Shown piece by piece: positions 1-5,905 of a stretch of DNA of 8,000 nt. The translations under genes and the position numbers were made by a program. This DNA comes from Bacteroidales bacterium Bact_07 (GTDB taxonomy: Bacteria; Bacteroidota; Bacteroidia; Bacteroidales; Tenuifilaceae). Position 1 is the stretch's first letter; the number at the start of each line of letters is the position of its first letter. Under the pieces are notes generated by a model. The model was not told where the DNA came from. It saw nothing but the letters and a program-made list of their open reading frames with translations, and did no database searches. The DNA lies in assembly GCA_001603415.1 (NCBI GenBank), contig LUYY01000069.1:1-8000 (forward strand), in the 5' to 3' direction.

Positions 1-122
1 AGTTTATTTTATGATTGTTACGAAAAACAGATTTTTATTGTTCTATTAAACACCGTTGGCAATTCCAAATAAAACGGGAAGTAAAGCAATTCATTGTCTT
101 ATTCGGCAAAACCAAAATATCG

Positions 123-926
123 TCACACCCCATTTATCATAATAGCACCGCCAAACCTGCCCCTATCGCCGCAACGAGCGGAAAAAAGCATGTGATTATT
201 ACAAATGGTGCATAGGCCTGCAAACTCGATGTTCTGATTACTTACTCCCGCTTCCATCAAAACGTATGCGTTGGCTCGCCAAAGGTCAAAAACAGGTTTC
301 TCGCGGTTTGGATAGGAAATAAGCAGCTTGTATTCCTTGGGGAACTCACGGTTAACCAGCGAAATTACCTCGTGGCCTACCTCATAGCAGCAAGGGCCTG
401 CCGAAGGCCCAATAGCAACTAACAGGTCGGCGGGCTTTGTTCCATACTCGCTGCTCATTGCTTTTACAACATTTTCAGCAATGCGCTTTACGGTTCCCTT
501 CCATCCGGCATGTGCGGCACCAATTGCTCTATTCACCGGGTCGTAGAAAAGGATTGGAACACAGTCGGCTGCCTGTGCCACCAGGCAAATGTTGGGGTGG
601 TTTGTTATCCAAGCATCGGAATGCTGAAGGGCATCGGATTTGTTAAACGCTCCTTTTCCTCTCAGGCTGGGAGTAATTACTTCAACCCTATTGCCATGCA
701 CTTGCTCGGCAAACACAAAATCATCAGGTTTAAAGCCAAATTTACTGGCAAGCCTTTCTCTGTTTTTAAGAACTTCGGCATCGGGCAGTAACCCATTTAA
801 ACCAATGGTAAAGTTCTCATCATCGTCAAAGCCAATCCGAGTTGAAACAAAATGGGTAATGGCCGATTGGTGCTGCGATAAATTGTCGAACTTGAGATAC
901 AGGATATCGTTGTAAACTACTGGCAT
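123..926 (-). CDS. pgeF: Laccase-domain protein PgeF/YfiH (peptidoglycan editing factor)
   Basis: Cytoplasmic YfiH/YlmD (CNF1-like, 'polyphenol oxidase') family enzyme of 267 residues, a normal family length. The E. coli member removes UDP-MurNAc carrying L-Ser in place of L-Ala. Relatives have been reported to act on purine nucleosides, so the substrate here is not settled. Numbered from the ATG at 926, the family metal/catalytic triad is visible: His77 in QVHGN, Cys122 in AADC and His139 in AAHAGWKG. Also present are GPSAGPCCYEVG (about 173-184) and a C-terminal GLCTIC segment followed by FSAR. The frame stays open upstream to a TTG at 956, but that TTG lies inside a predicted -7 promoter element, so the ATG is preferred. 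The gene is separated from the upstream operon by a terminator and appears to be transcribed alone. Family assignment is firm; the exact start is likely. Confidence 0.93.
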   Translation of the reverse strand: MPVVYNDILYLKFDNLSQHQSAITHFVSTRIGFDDDENFTIGLNGLLPDAEVLKNRERLASKFGFKPDDFVFAEQVHGNRVEVITPSLRGKGAFNKSDALQHSDAWITNHPNICLVAQAADCVPILFYDPVNRAIGAAHAGWKGTVKRIAENVVKAMSSEYGTKPADLLVAIGPSAGPCCYEVGHEVISLVNREFPKEYKLLISYPNREKPVFDLWRANAYVLMEAGVSNQNIEFAGLCTICNNHMLFSARCGDRGRFGGAIMINGV

Positions 927-953
927 GAAATATTTGAGCAATGTTTTAATACC

Positions 954-961
954 CAAAAGTA
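954..961 (-). promoter_or_regulatory. Bacteroidetes-type -7 promoter element for pgeF
   Basis: Read on the minus strand the bases are TACTTTTG, an exact match to the Bacteroidetes housekeeping -7 consensus TAnnTTTG. It lies between the upstream terminator and pgeF, 28 bases from the ATG at 926. That is almost the same spacing as the element in front of mce (29). Transcription would start near 947-949, leaving a leader of about 20 bases. No clear -33 TTTG is visible, so the call rests on the -7 match, the position and the matching spacing. Confidence 0.42.
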
Positions 962-984
962 ATCAAAAAACATCAAGGCATAAA

Positions 985-1017
985 AACTAAAATCCGACGA
1001 ACTGTCGGATTTTAGTT
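985..1017 (-). terminator. Intrinsic terminator of the sigma/membrane/beta-repeat operon
   Basis: Perfect inverted repeat with 14-base arms (985-998 and 1004-1017) and a 5-base loop. It lies 36 bases past the stop codon of the beta-repeat protein gene. On the minus strand the stem is followed by a run of T (complement of 982-986). The stem core is only moderately GC (TCCGAC) and its outer part is A/T, so part of the T-run belongs to the stem. It could also work weakly in the other direction, but no plus-strand gene is present. Confidence 0.75.
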
Positions 1018-1053
1018 CTTAACCGTTAGGTTATGGGTATGAGCTGTAGAGTG

Positions 1054-2130
1054 CTAGTAAAGGATTGCATTCCCGTATTTCATGTCAATGGTAACCTTAG
1101 CCTTAGGGTTAGCTGATTCGCCTACAACGCCCGATAGTTCAACCGAAGTATTCCCCTCAATTCGGTTAAGCCTGCTGGGCACGTTACCAATTTCTATTTT
1201 ACCATACGATACATTGGCATTCAGCGCATACGGCGTTCCCGAAGGAATGGAAGCCTTTAAGCCCGTATAGGCAGCCTCAAAACCAATACTTTCAAAAGTT
1301 GGGCTTACCGATGCAATTTTAACATCGCCATACTTGGCTACGAAGTTAAACTTTTTATTGAGTTTGTCGATGTTGAACACCGTATATCCCGATTCGCCTA
1401 CCAGGTTGTTAATCTGTCCAATTTCATACTTATCATATTTGGAATCGAGCACCAATGAGCTAACACTGGCAAAACTCAGCTTTGAGTATCGCGATAGCAC
1501 CACACCGGCAACTAACTTCTGCATGTCGAGCTTACCATACTTCAGCTCGGTTTTAACCCAGTTAGCCTCTACAATTGATGCATTTCCGTAACTAACGTTA
1601 ATGGTATTCAAGGGCTCAACATCACCACGAGTCAACTTATCAATCTTTATATTGCCATACTTCAGTTCCACTGCCAAATGGCTATTGAGCTCGTTAATAT
1701 AGATATCGCCAAACTTATTTTCAATTTGAACATCAACATTCTTGGGCATTTTAATAGTATAGTCAATGGATAGTTCATCGTTCGACATCTGGAATGCCTT
1801 GCGATTTGCCCTTGAAAACTCCTCGTTGAACGTTGTGATAGCTTTTACAATATCGCCATCCTGACTGAATTCCACATTAATGGCATCGAGCAAGGCCTTA
1901 GCCCTTTCGGCATTTGAATTGTCAACTTTCACCTGCACGTATATCGATATTGCACTTTTATCCCAGTTCTGGATGTTTACTTGGCCAAACTTATTCTCTA
2001 CCATCAACTTTGTGTTGTCAGTAACCTGAAAATCCCTGCTATACTCTTTGGTCTGTGGGGCTACTTTTGCCATCACGCTGGTGGCCGAAAGTAGCAACAG
2101 AACAACGGGAAGAACTCTAAAACTTTTCAT
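1054..2130 (-). CDS. Exported beta-repeat protein, DUF4097/GIN-like
   Basis: Predicted secreted or cell-surface protein of 358 residues; biochemical role unknown. Residues 1-21 form a signal peptide (basic start, Leu/Val core, cleavage likely after VMA). The rest is rich in short strands built on a loose repeat, aromatic-Gly-polar-hydrophobic-x-Ile/Leu. Examples are NKFGQVNI (46-53), NKFGDIYI (138-145), KYGNIKI (157-163), SYGNASI (180-186), KYGKLDM (197-203), KYGDVKI (266-272), SYGKIEI (308-314) and KYGNAIL (351-357). Degenerate copies lie between them, spaced about 16-22 residues apart. This is the look of a right-handed parallel beta-helix, as in the DUF4097 and 'auto-transporter adhesin head GIN' families common in Bacteroidetes. 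It is the third gene of an operon, 21 bases after the membrane-protein gene and two genes after an ECF sigma factor, and is followed by a hairpin terminator. An envelope structural, adhesive or sensory role is inference. Confidence 0.8.
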   Translation of the reverse strand: MKSFRVLPVVLLLLSATSVMAKVAPQTKEYSRDFQVTDNTKLMVENKFGQVNIQNWDKSAISIYVQVKVDNSNAERAKALLDAINVEFSQDGDIVKAITTFNEEFSRANRKAFQMSNDELSIDYTIKMPKNVDVQIENKFGDIYINELNSHLAVELKYGNIKIDKLTRGDVEPLNTINVSYGNASIVEANWVKTELKYGKLDMQKLVAGVVLSRYSKLSFASVSSLVLDSKYDKYEIGQINNLVGESGYTVFNIDKLNKKFNFVAKYGDVKIASVSPTFESIGFEAAYTGLKASIPSGTPYALNANVSYGKIEIGNVPSRLNRIEGNTSVELSGVVGESANPKAKVTIDMKYGNAILY

Positions 2131-2151
2131 ATTGGTTCAATTTAATGGTTT

Positions 2152-2673
2152 CTACTTTGCCTCATGGGCTTGTTTTAACGCTTGCTCAAGGCGCTCCATA
2201 GTTTCGAGTCTAATCTGGTAACTCTGAATGATTGCTCCCACCGCCACATCGCTCCTTGGATTTGCTGAAATCTCTGATTTTATTAGGGGTTTATCGGCAA
2301 TTGTTTCACCAAAAAGTTGCTCGGGCGACGGTAACTTTTGCTCATCCACATGGGCAATTTTTTCAATCGAGCGGTATTTCCTTAGTAACTGGCTCCGGTA
2401 GTATGCCTCAACCTCGTAAAGTTGCTTTGACTCACTGCTGGTAAAGTAGTTAGTGATATCGGCCCCAAAATGGCTGTTATAGTAAAGGCTAATAGCCCCT
2501 GTTATTGTAACAATAATAGCAACAGTAGCCGCAGCCATTAGGTAAGTACGAATGGTGAGTGAGCGATGCTTCCGCTTTAACCTTAGCATGAAGCGCTCCT
2601 CATGCCCCAGTAACATGTCATGAGTTTCAAACCCATCTCTGTTTTCCCTGATAAACCCTTCGATATCTGACAT
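2152..2673 (-). CDS. Single-pass membrane protein, possible anti-sigma partner
   Basis: Protein of 173 residues, not assignable to a named enzyme family. The N-terminal 40 residues are charged and include GHEERFMLRLKRK (23-35). A similar HxERFxxRL-like segment occurs in Bacteroidetes membrane proteins encoded next to ECF sigma factors (recalled, not searched). One hydrophobic segment at about 43-65 should span the inner membrane. The basic RLKRKHR just before it predicts N-terminus in the cytoplasm. The outer part (66-173) is polar, with a helical, possibly coiled-coil stretch at about 148-171 (SYQIRLETMERLEQALKQA). It starts 7 bases after the sigma gene stop. Cytoplasmic N-domain plus one membrane span plus this position fit an anti-sigma factor or sigma-linked sensor. 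No zinc-binding HxxxCxxC anti-sigma motif is visible, so that role is inferred from context only. Confidence 0.72.
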   Translation of the reverse strand: MSDIEGFIRENRDGFETHDMLLGHEERFMLRLKRKHRSLTIRTYLMAAATVAIIVTITGAISLYYNSHFGADITNYFTSSESKQLYEVEAYYRSQLLRKYRSIEKIAHVDEQKLPSPEQLFGETIADKPLIKSEISANPRSDVAVGAIIQSYQIRLETMERLEQALKQAHEAK

Positions 2674-2680
2674 AGCAAAC

Positions 2681-3208
2681 CTACTTTTTATGGTTAAGCA
2701 ACTCTATCAGCCTCTGTTTAGCCCTAACAAACTGTGAACGTACAGTTGATTGGGCAATGCCAAGCATTTCAGCTATCTCCTCGTACTCATAGCCATCGAC
2801 AAGGTGAAGTGTTAGAACTAACCGGTAGCCATCGGGCAACTTTTGCATGGCTACTTTTACCTCTTCAACCGATTCGGGGCTATAGTCATCATTGCTTGCC
2901 TGAGCCGATACCCCGGGAGTATCGTCAATGGAAACGGTGAGTAGCCTTTTGCGTTTTAAATGGTCGATACAGGTATTAACCACAATACGCTTTAGCCAGG
3001 CCCCAAATGTTACCTCGTTTCGGAAGGTATCAAGTTTGTCGAATGCTTTAAAGAACGCTTCCTGCATGGCATCTTCGGCTTCCATTTTATCGGTAATTAT
3101 CCTGCAGCTTACACTGAACATGGCACTGGCATACAGCCTGTAAAGTTCAAACTGAGCTTTACTATCGCCACGTCGACATCGTTCAACCAGCTGCCCGGAA
3201 ATATCCAT
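2681..3208 (-). CDS. ECF-type RNA polymerase sigma factor (sigma-70 family)
   Basis: Extracytoplasmic-function sigma factor of 175 residues, usual for the class, with the two domains these proteins keep. Region 2 spans about 10-88. It includes the DAMQEAFFKAF helix (46-56), which matches the conserved DxxQExF core-binding segment, and the FGAWLKRIVVNTCIDHLKRKR stretch (68-88) for -10 recognition. Region 4 spans about 115-170. It includes LPDGYRLVLTLHLVDGYEYEEIA and the helix-turn-helix IAEMLGIAQSTVRSQFVRAKQRL (145-167) that reads the -35 element. The linker (89-114) is acidic and Ser-rich. There is no C-terminal extension. It is first in an operon with a membrane protein and an exported beta-repeat protein. 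Target promoters cannot be predicted from this window. Confidence 0.96.
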   Translation of the reverse strand: MDISGQLVERCRRGDSKAQFELYRLYASAMFSVSCRIITDKMEAEDAMQEAFFKAFDKLDTFRNEVTFGAWLKRIVVNTCIDHLKRKRLLTVSIDDTPGVSAQASNDDYSPESVEEVKVAMQKLPDGYRLVLTLHLVDGYEYEEIAEMLGIAQSTVRSQFVRAKQRLIELLNHKK

Positions 3209-3292
3209 AAACCCGATAAAACCAAATTCTACTATATAGACTGCAAGTTAATGCCTTTTGCTGCATTGCGGAATAAAAAAAGTTGAAAAAAC

Positions 3293-3318
3293 AAAAAAAG
3301 CCCCGGTAACGGGGCTTT
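3293..3318 (-). terminator. Strong intrinsic terminator of the methylmalonyl-CoA decarboxylase operon
   Basis: On the minus strand AAAGCCCCG, a TTAC loop and CGGGGCTTT form a 9-bp GC-rich hairpin (arms 3297-3305 and 3310-3318). Its 3' arm runs into seven consecutive T (complement of 3293-3299), followed by more T-rich sequence. It lies 21 bases past the beta-subunit stop and before the sigma gene, cleanly separating the two operons. Confidence 0.93.
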
Positions 3319-3339
3319 ATATCATCGGATACATATATG

Positions 3340-4503
3340 TTAGGCAAGGAAGCTGAGCAGGATACCAGCAGCAACTGCGCTACCAATAACCCCGGCAACA
3401 TTGGGACCCATGGCATGCATAAGCAGGTGGTTGGTTTTATCATACTCCAAACCAACTATCTGCGATACGCGGGCGCTATCGGGAACAGCCGATACTCCGG
3501 CATTACCAATTAATGGGTTAATTTTATTTCCCTCCTTGAGGAATAGGTTTAAAAACTTAACAAACATCACACCACCAAAGGTTGCCACCACAAACGATGC
3601 TGCTCCCAGAGCAAAAATACCAACCGATTTTGGTGTAAGGAAAGTAGTAGCCTGGGTTGATGCGCCAACCGTTAAACCAATCAGAATAGTTACAATATCA
3701 ATCATTGGGCCCTTGGCTGTATCGGCTAATCGTTTTGTAACTGTGCTTTCTTTTAGAAGATTCCCAAAGAATAGCATACCTAACAGGGGTAAGCCCGATG
3801 GAACAATGAAAGTGGTAAGCAATAAGCCTATAATGGGAAACATGATTTTTTCCAGCTTAGTAACCTGACGGGGTGGCTTCATCCGAATTAACCGTTCTTT
3901 TTTGGTAGTAAGCAGTTTCATAACGGGTGGTTGTATAACGGGCACTAATGCCATGTAGGAGTAAGCCGAAATGGCAATAGCACCCATGAGTTCAGGGGCT
4001 AATTTAGATGAAAGGAAGATAGCGGTAGGGCCATCGGCGCCACCAATAATTCCAATAGCACCAGCTTCCTGAGGCGAAAACCCCAATAAAAGGGCTAAAA
4101 TGTATGCACCAAATATCCCAAGCTGAGCTGCAGCTCCAATAAGCATGAGTTTAGGGTTGGAAATCAAGGCGCTAAAATCAGTCATTGCGCCTATACCCAA
4201 GAATATTAGTGGCGGGTAAATACCCTTAAGCACTCCAAAGTAAAGGTAGTTTAGCACACTACCACTCTCGTAAACACCTATCTGATAGCCTGGTGTAAAA
4301 GGGATATTTCCAACTATAATTCCAAACCCAATTGGCACCAGAAGCATGGGTTCAAACTCCTTGGCAATGGCCAAGTAAATAAATAGTAAGCCCACTACTA
4401 TCATAATACCATGGCCAATAGTAAAATTGGCGAACCCTGTAAACGATAGAAACTGGGTCAGGTTTTCCAATAGGAACGAGAAAAAACTTCCGCTTTGCTC
4501 CAT
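3340..4503 (-). CDS. mmdB: Na+-transporting methylmalonyl-CoA/oxaloacetate decarboxylase, beta subunit
   Basis: Integral membrane subunit that decarboxylates carboxybiotin and couples CO2 release to Na+ export. Its 387 residues are within the usual OadB/GcdB/MmdB range, and it has about ten hydrophobic segments along its length. Visible family signatures are GIGAMTDFSALISNP (103-117), GAIGIIGGADGPTAIF (148-163, with Asp157 equivalent to the essential intramembrane Asp of OadB), YSYMALVPVIQPP (181-193) and NPLIGNAGVSAVPDSARVSQ (329-348, with the conserved Asn, Ser and Arg linked to Na+ binding). Its ATG lies 2 bases past the biotin-carrier stop, which suggests translational coupling. It is the last gene of the operon and is followed by a strong terminator. 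The sequence family does not tell substrates apart; methylmalonyl-CoA is inferred from mce and mmdA upstream. The symbol oadB would also be used. Confidence 0.96.
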   Translation of the reverse strand: MEQSGSFFSFLLENLTQFLSFTGFANFTIGHGIMIVVGLLFIYLAIAKEFEPMLLVPIGFGIIVGNIPFTPGYQIGVYESGSVLNYLYFGVLKGIYPPLIFLGIGAMTDFSALISNPKLMLIGAAAQLGIFGAYILALLLGFSPQEAGAIGIIGGADGPTAIFLSSKLAPELMGAIAISAYSYMALVPVIQPPVMKLLTTKKERLIRMKPPRQVTKLEKIMFPIIGLLLTTFIVPSGLPLLGMLFFGNLLKESTVTKRLADTAKGPMIDIVTILIGLTVGASTQATTFLTPKSVGIFALGAASFVVATFGGVMFVKFLNLFLKEGNKINPLIGNAGVSAVPDSARVSQIVGLEYDKTNHLLMHAMGPNVAGVIGSAVAAGILLSFLA

Positions 4504-4505
4504 GG

Positions 4506-4943
4506 CTATCCAATTATTACAAGAGTATCACCTTCAAGAACCGAATCACCCTTACGAACCTTTACCTCAACCACTTTGCCTTCCTTATCGGAATCGATGT
4601 TGTTTTCCATTTTCATGGCTTCAAGCACCAACAAGCGCTGCCCCACTTTTACATGGTCACCAGGTTTAACAAGCACATCGAGAATAACGCCAGGCAATGG
4701 TGATTTAACCGCCCCTGAGGTTGCGGAGCCTGGGCTAACAGTTTTAGCCACTGCCGGATGGGCGTCGGTTGCAGGCACGGCCTCAGGTCGTACAAGTTTA
4801 GGCGTTTTGGTTTGCTTTAACTCCTTATCGAGCTCCACCTTATAGGGGGTTCCATTCACTTCGAGCTCGGCAATATTGCCTTCCACATTCGAGATGTGAA
4901 CCACATACTCATTGCCATTTATCTTGAACTTAAAATCTTTCAT
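4506..4943 (-). CDS. mmdC: Biotin carboxyl carrier subunit of methylmalonyl-CoA decarboxylase
   Basis: Biotinylated subunit (145 residues) that carries CO2 as carboxybiotin from the cytoplasmic carboxyltransferase to the membrane beta subunit. The C-terminal biotinyl domain covers about 76-145 and contains the canonical EAMKMEN motif (108-114), with Lys111 as biotin acceptor. It is preceded by SPLPGVILDVLVKPGDHVKVGQ, typical of the lipoyl/biotinyl barrel. The N-terminal part (1-40, FKFKINGNEYVV...VNGTPYKVEL) resembles the small N-domain of related carrier subunits. Residues about 41-78 form a flexible linker rich in Pro, Ala, Thr and Ser, shorter than the long Ala/Pro linkers of some homologues. 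The gene sits 24 bases after the gamma-like gene and 2 bases before the beta gene. No biotin carboxylase domain is fused or nearby, which fits decarboxylase use. Confidence 0.95.
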   Translation of the reverse strand: MKDFKFKINGNEYVVHISNVEGNIAELEVNGTPYKVELDKELKQTKTPKLVRPEAVPATDAHPAVAKTVSPGSATSGAVKSPLPGVILDVLVKPGDHVKVGQRLLVLEAMKMENNIDSDKEGKVVEVKVRKGDSVLEGDTLVIIG

Positions 4944-4967
4944 TTTTAATAATGGTTAACGGATTAA

Positions 4968-5900
4968 CTAATTCATTTTCCTATGAACAACAATACGATT
5001 TGGGGTTTGCTGTAAGCTATACAGTTTGGAACTCCATGGCGAATAGCGCCTCGACACCCTCTCGATAGTAAGTACTGTTGATTCCTGGTCGTGCTTTTCG
5101 GTTTCGTAGAAGTAAAGTGCAGCCGAAATGGCAGCAAAAACTTCACCCGGAATTTCCTCCACCTTTTCTTCAACCATGTCAAGCTTAGTCTGCTTGGGTT
5201 TCCTAAATTGAATACGGATAGGTTTTTGAGCTAACCTCGCGGTTAATTTGAACAGTCGGTATAGCACAAGCAAGGCAGTAAATACCACCGACATGGCAAT
5301 AAAAGCCATAATAAATCCGTAGGGGTCGAACTTTACAAACTTTTGGCCTGCAGTAACATGTGTTTCAAACAGTTCATTGGTAGAGTTAGGTGTAGCAAGT
5401 TCACTTACCTGCCATTTCCCTGTTCCGTTTGGCAACCTAACATATGATTTATCTGTATCGATAATGGGTAAGGTAATGCTATCGATAAGAGTTCGACCAT
5501 CGGGGGCTATAAGGGCAATAAAACGATTTGTGCTATCAAGCGTAAAGTTTAAATGCAAGGTTCCGTGTACGCTTTTACCATTGGCAAAAAACACCAAATA
5601 CTGTTGCTGTGGAATAAGGGTAATAGGATCGGCCGAAGGAATACGATATTTGGTAGGTATAGAGATATCGTTGGTGAGATAACAACCGGCAACGTTAATA
5701 CTATTGTAGCCCGTGTTAACAAGTTCAATCCATGCACTGCGCTCGCCGTAGCTATCGATGTAGTTGGTTTTGTTGAAAAGCATCACCTCATTAATGCGAA
5801 GATCGTAAACACTTTGCGCATTAACGCTTACAAAACTTAACACTACAAGGACTGTAGCCAAATACAATCTTTTCATTCTCCTCATCATTGCTACAATCAT
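4968..5900 (-). CDS. OadG-type gamma subunit with N-terminal lamin-tail-like domain
   Basis: Predicted membrane protein of 310 residues, far longer than classical OadG gamma subunits (about 80-120). Residues 1-28 look like a signal peptide (MRRMKR, hydrophobic core, cleavage after VNA). Residues about 32-175 resemble a lamin-tail (LTD) Ig-like domain: LRINEVMLFN (34-43), AWIELVNTGYNSINVAGCYLTN (56-77), LIPQQQYLVFFANG (95-108), FIALIAPDGRTLIDSI (127-142) and SELATPNSTN (166-175). A single membrane span follows at about 194-215. Basic residues after it (YRLFKLTARLAQK) predict cytoplasmic C-terminus and periplasmic LTD. The tail has PGEVFAAISAALYFYE (251-266) and SPWSSKLY (287-294), as in OadG-like proteins. 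It starts 5 bases after mmdA and precedes the biotin carrier gene, the place expected for gamma. Its role is probably complex assembly or stability; what the LTD does is unknown. Met5, Met6 or Met9 could be the true start. Confidence 0.8.
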   Translation of the reverse strand: MIVAMMRRMKRLYLATVLVVLSFVSVNAQSVYDLRINEVMLFNKTNYIDSYGERSAWIELVNTGYNSINVAGCYLTNDISIPTKYRIPSADPITLIPQQQYLVFFANGKSVHGTLHLNFTLDSTNRFIALIAPDGRTLIDSITLPIIDTDKSYVRLPNGTGKWQVSELATPNSTNELFETHVTAGQKFVKFDPYGFIMAFIAMSVVFTALLVLYRLFKLTARLAQKPIRIQFRKPKQTKLDMVEEKVEEIPGEVFAAISAALYFYETEKHDQESTVLTIERVSRRYSPWSSKLYSLQQTPNRIVVHRKMN

Positions 5901-5905
5901 TTTAA

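Noticed and set aside
15..215. Plus-strand 66-codon frame at the left edge
   Set aside because: It overlaps the 3' end of pgeF, has no recognisable domain and no promoter-like sequence. Bases 1-122 are best regarded as intergenic, with only a trivial TTGG/CCAA inverted repeat near 55-67.
3209..3292. Possible promoter for the sigma operon: minus-strand TATATAGTAGAATTTGG
   Set aside because: The nearest match, TAGAATTTG, has one base too many for TAnnTTTG and lies only about 15 bases from the ATG. No -33 element fits. A promoter must lie in this gap after the terminator, but it cannot be placed.
3183..3455. Minus-strand 90-codon frame across the mmdB end, terminator and sigma start
   Set aside because: It runs through the intrinsic terminator hairpin and overlaps both flanking genes in another frame; it is a chance open frame.
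3401..3868. Plus-strand open frame of 155 codons opposite the beta subunit gene
   Set aside because: It lies wholly inside the well-conserved mmdB coding region on the other strand, its translation looks like no known family, and it is a mirror product of that gene's codon usage.
4495..4845. Plus-strand open frame of 116 codons opposite the biotin carrier gene
   Set aside because: Antisense to a certain gene with an EAMKM biotinyl motif; low-complexity Ser/Thr-rich translation and no promoter or leader of its own.
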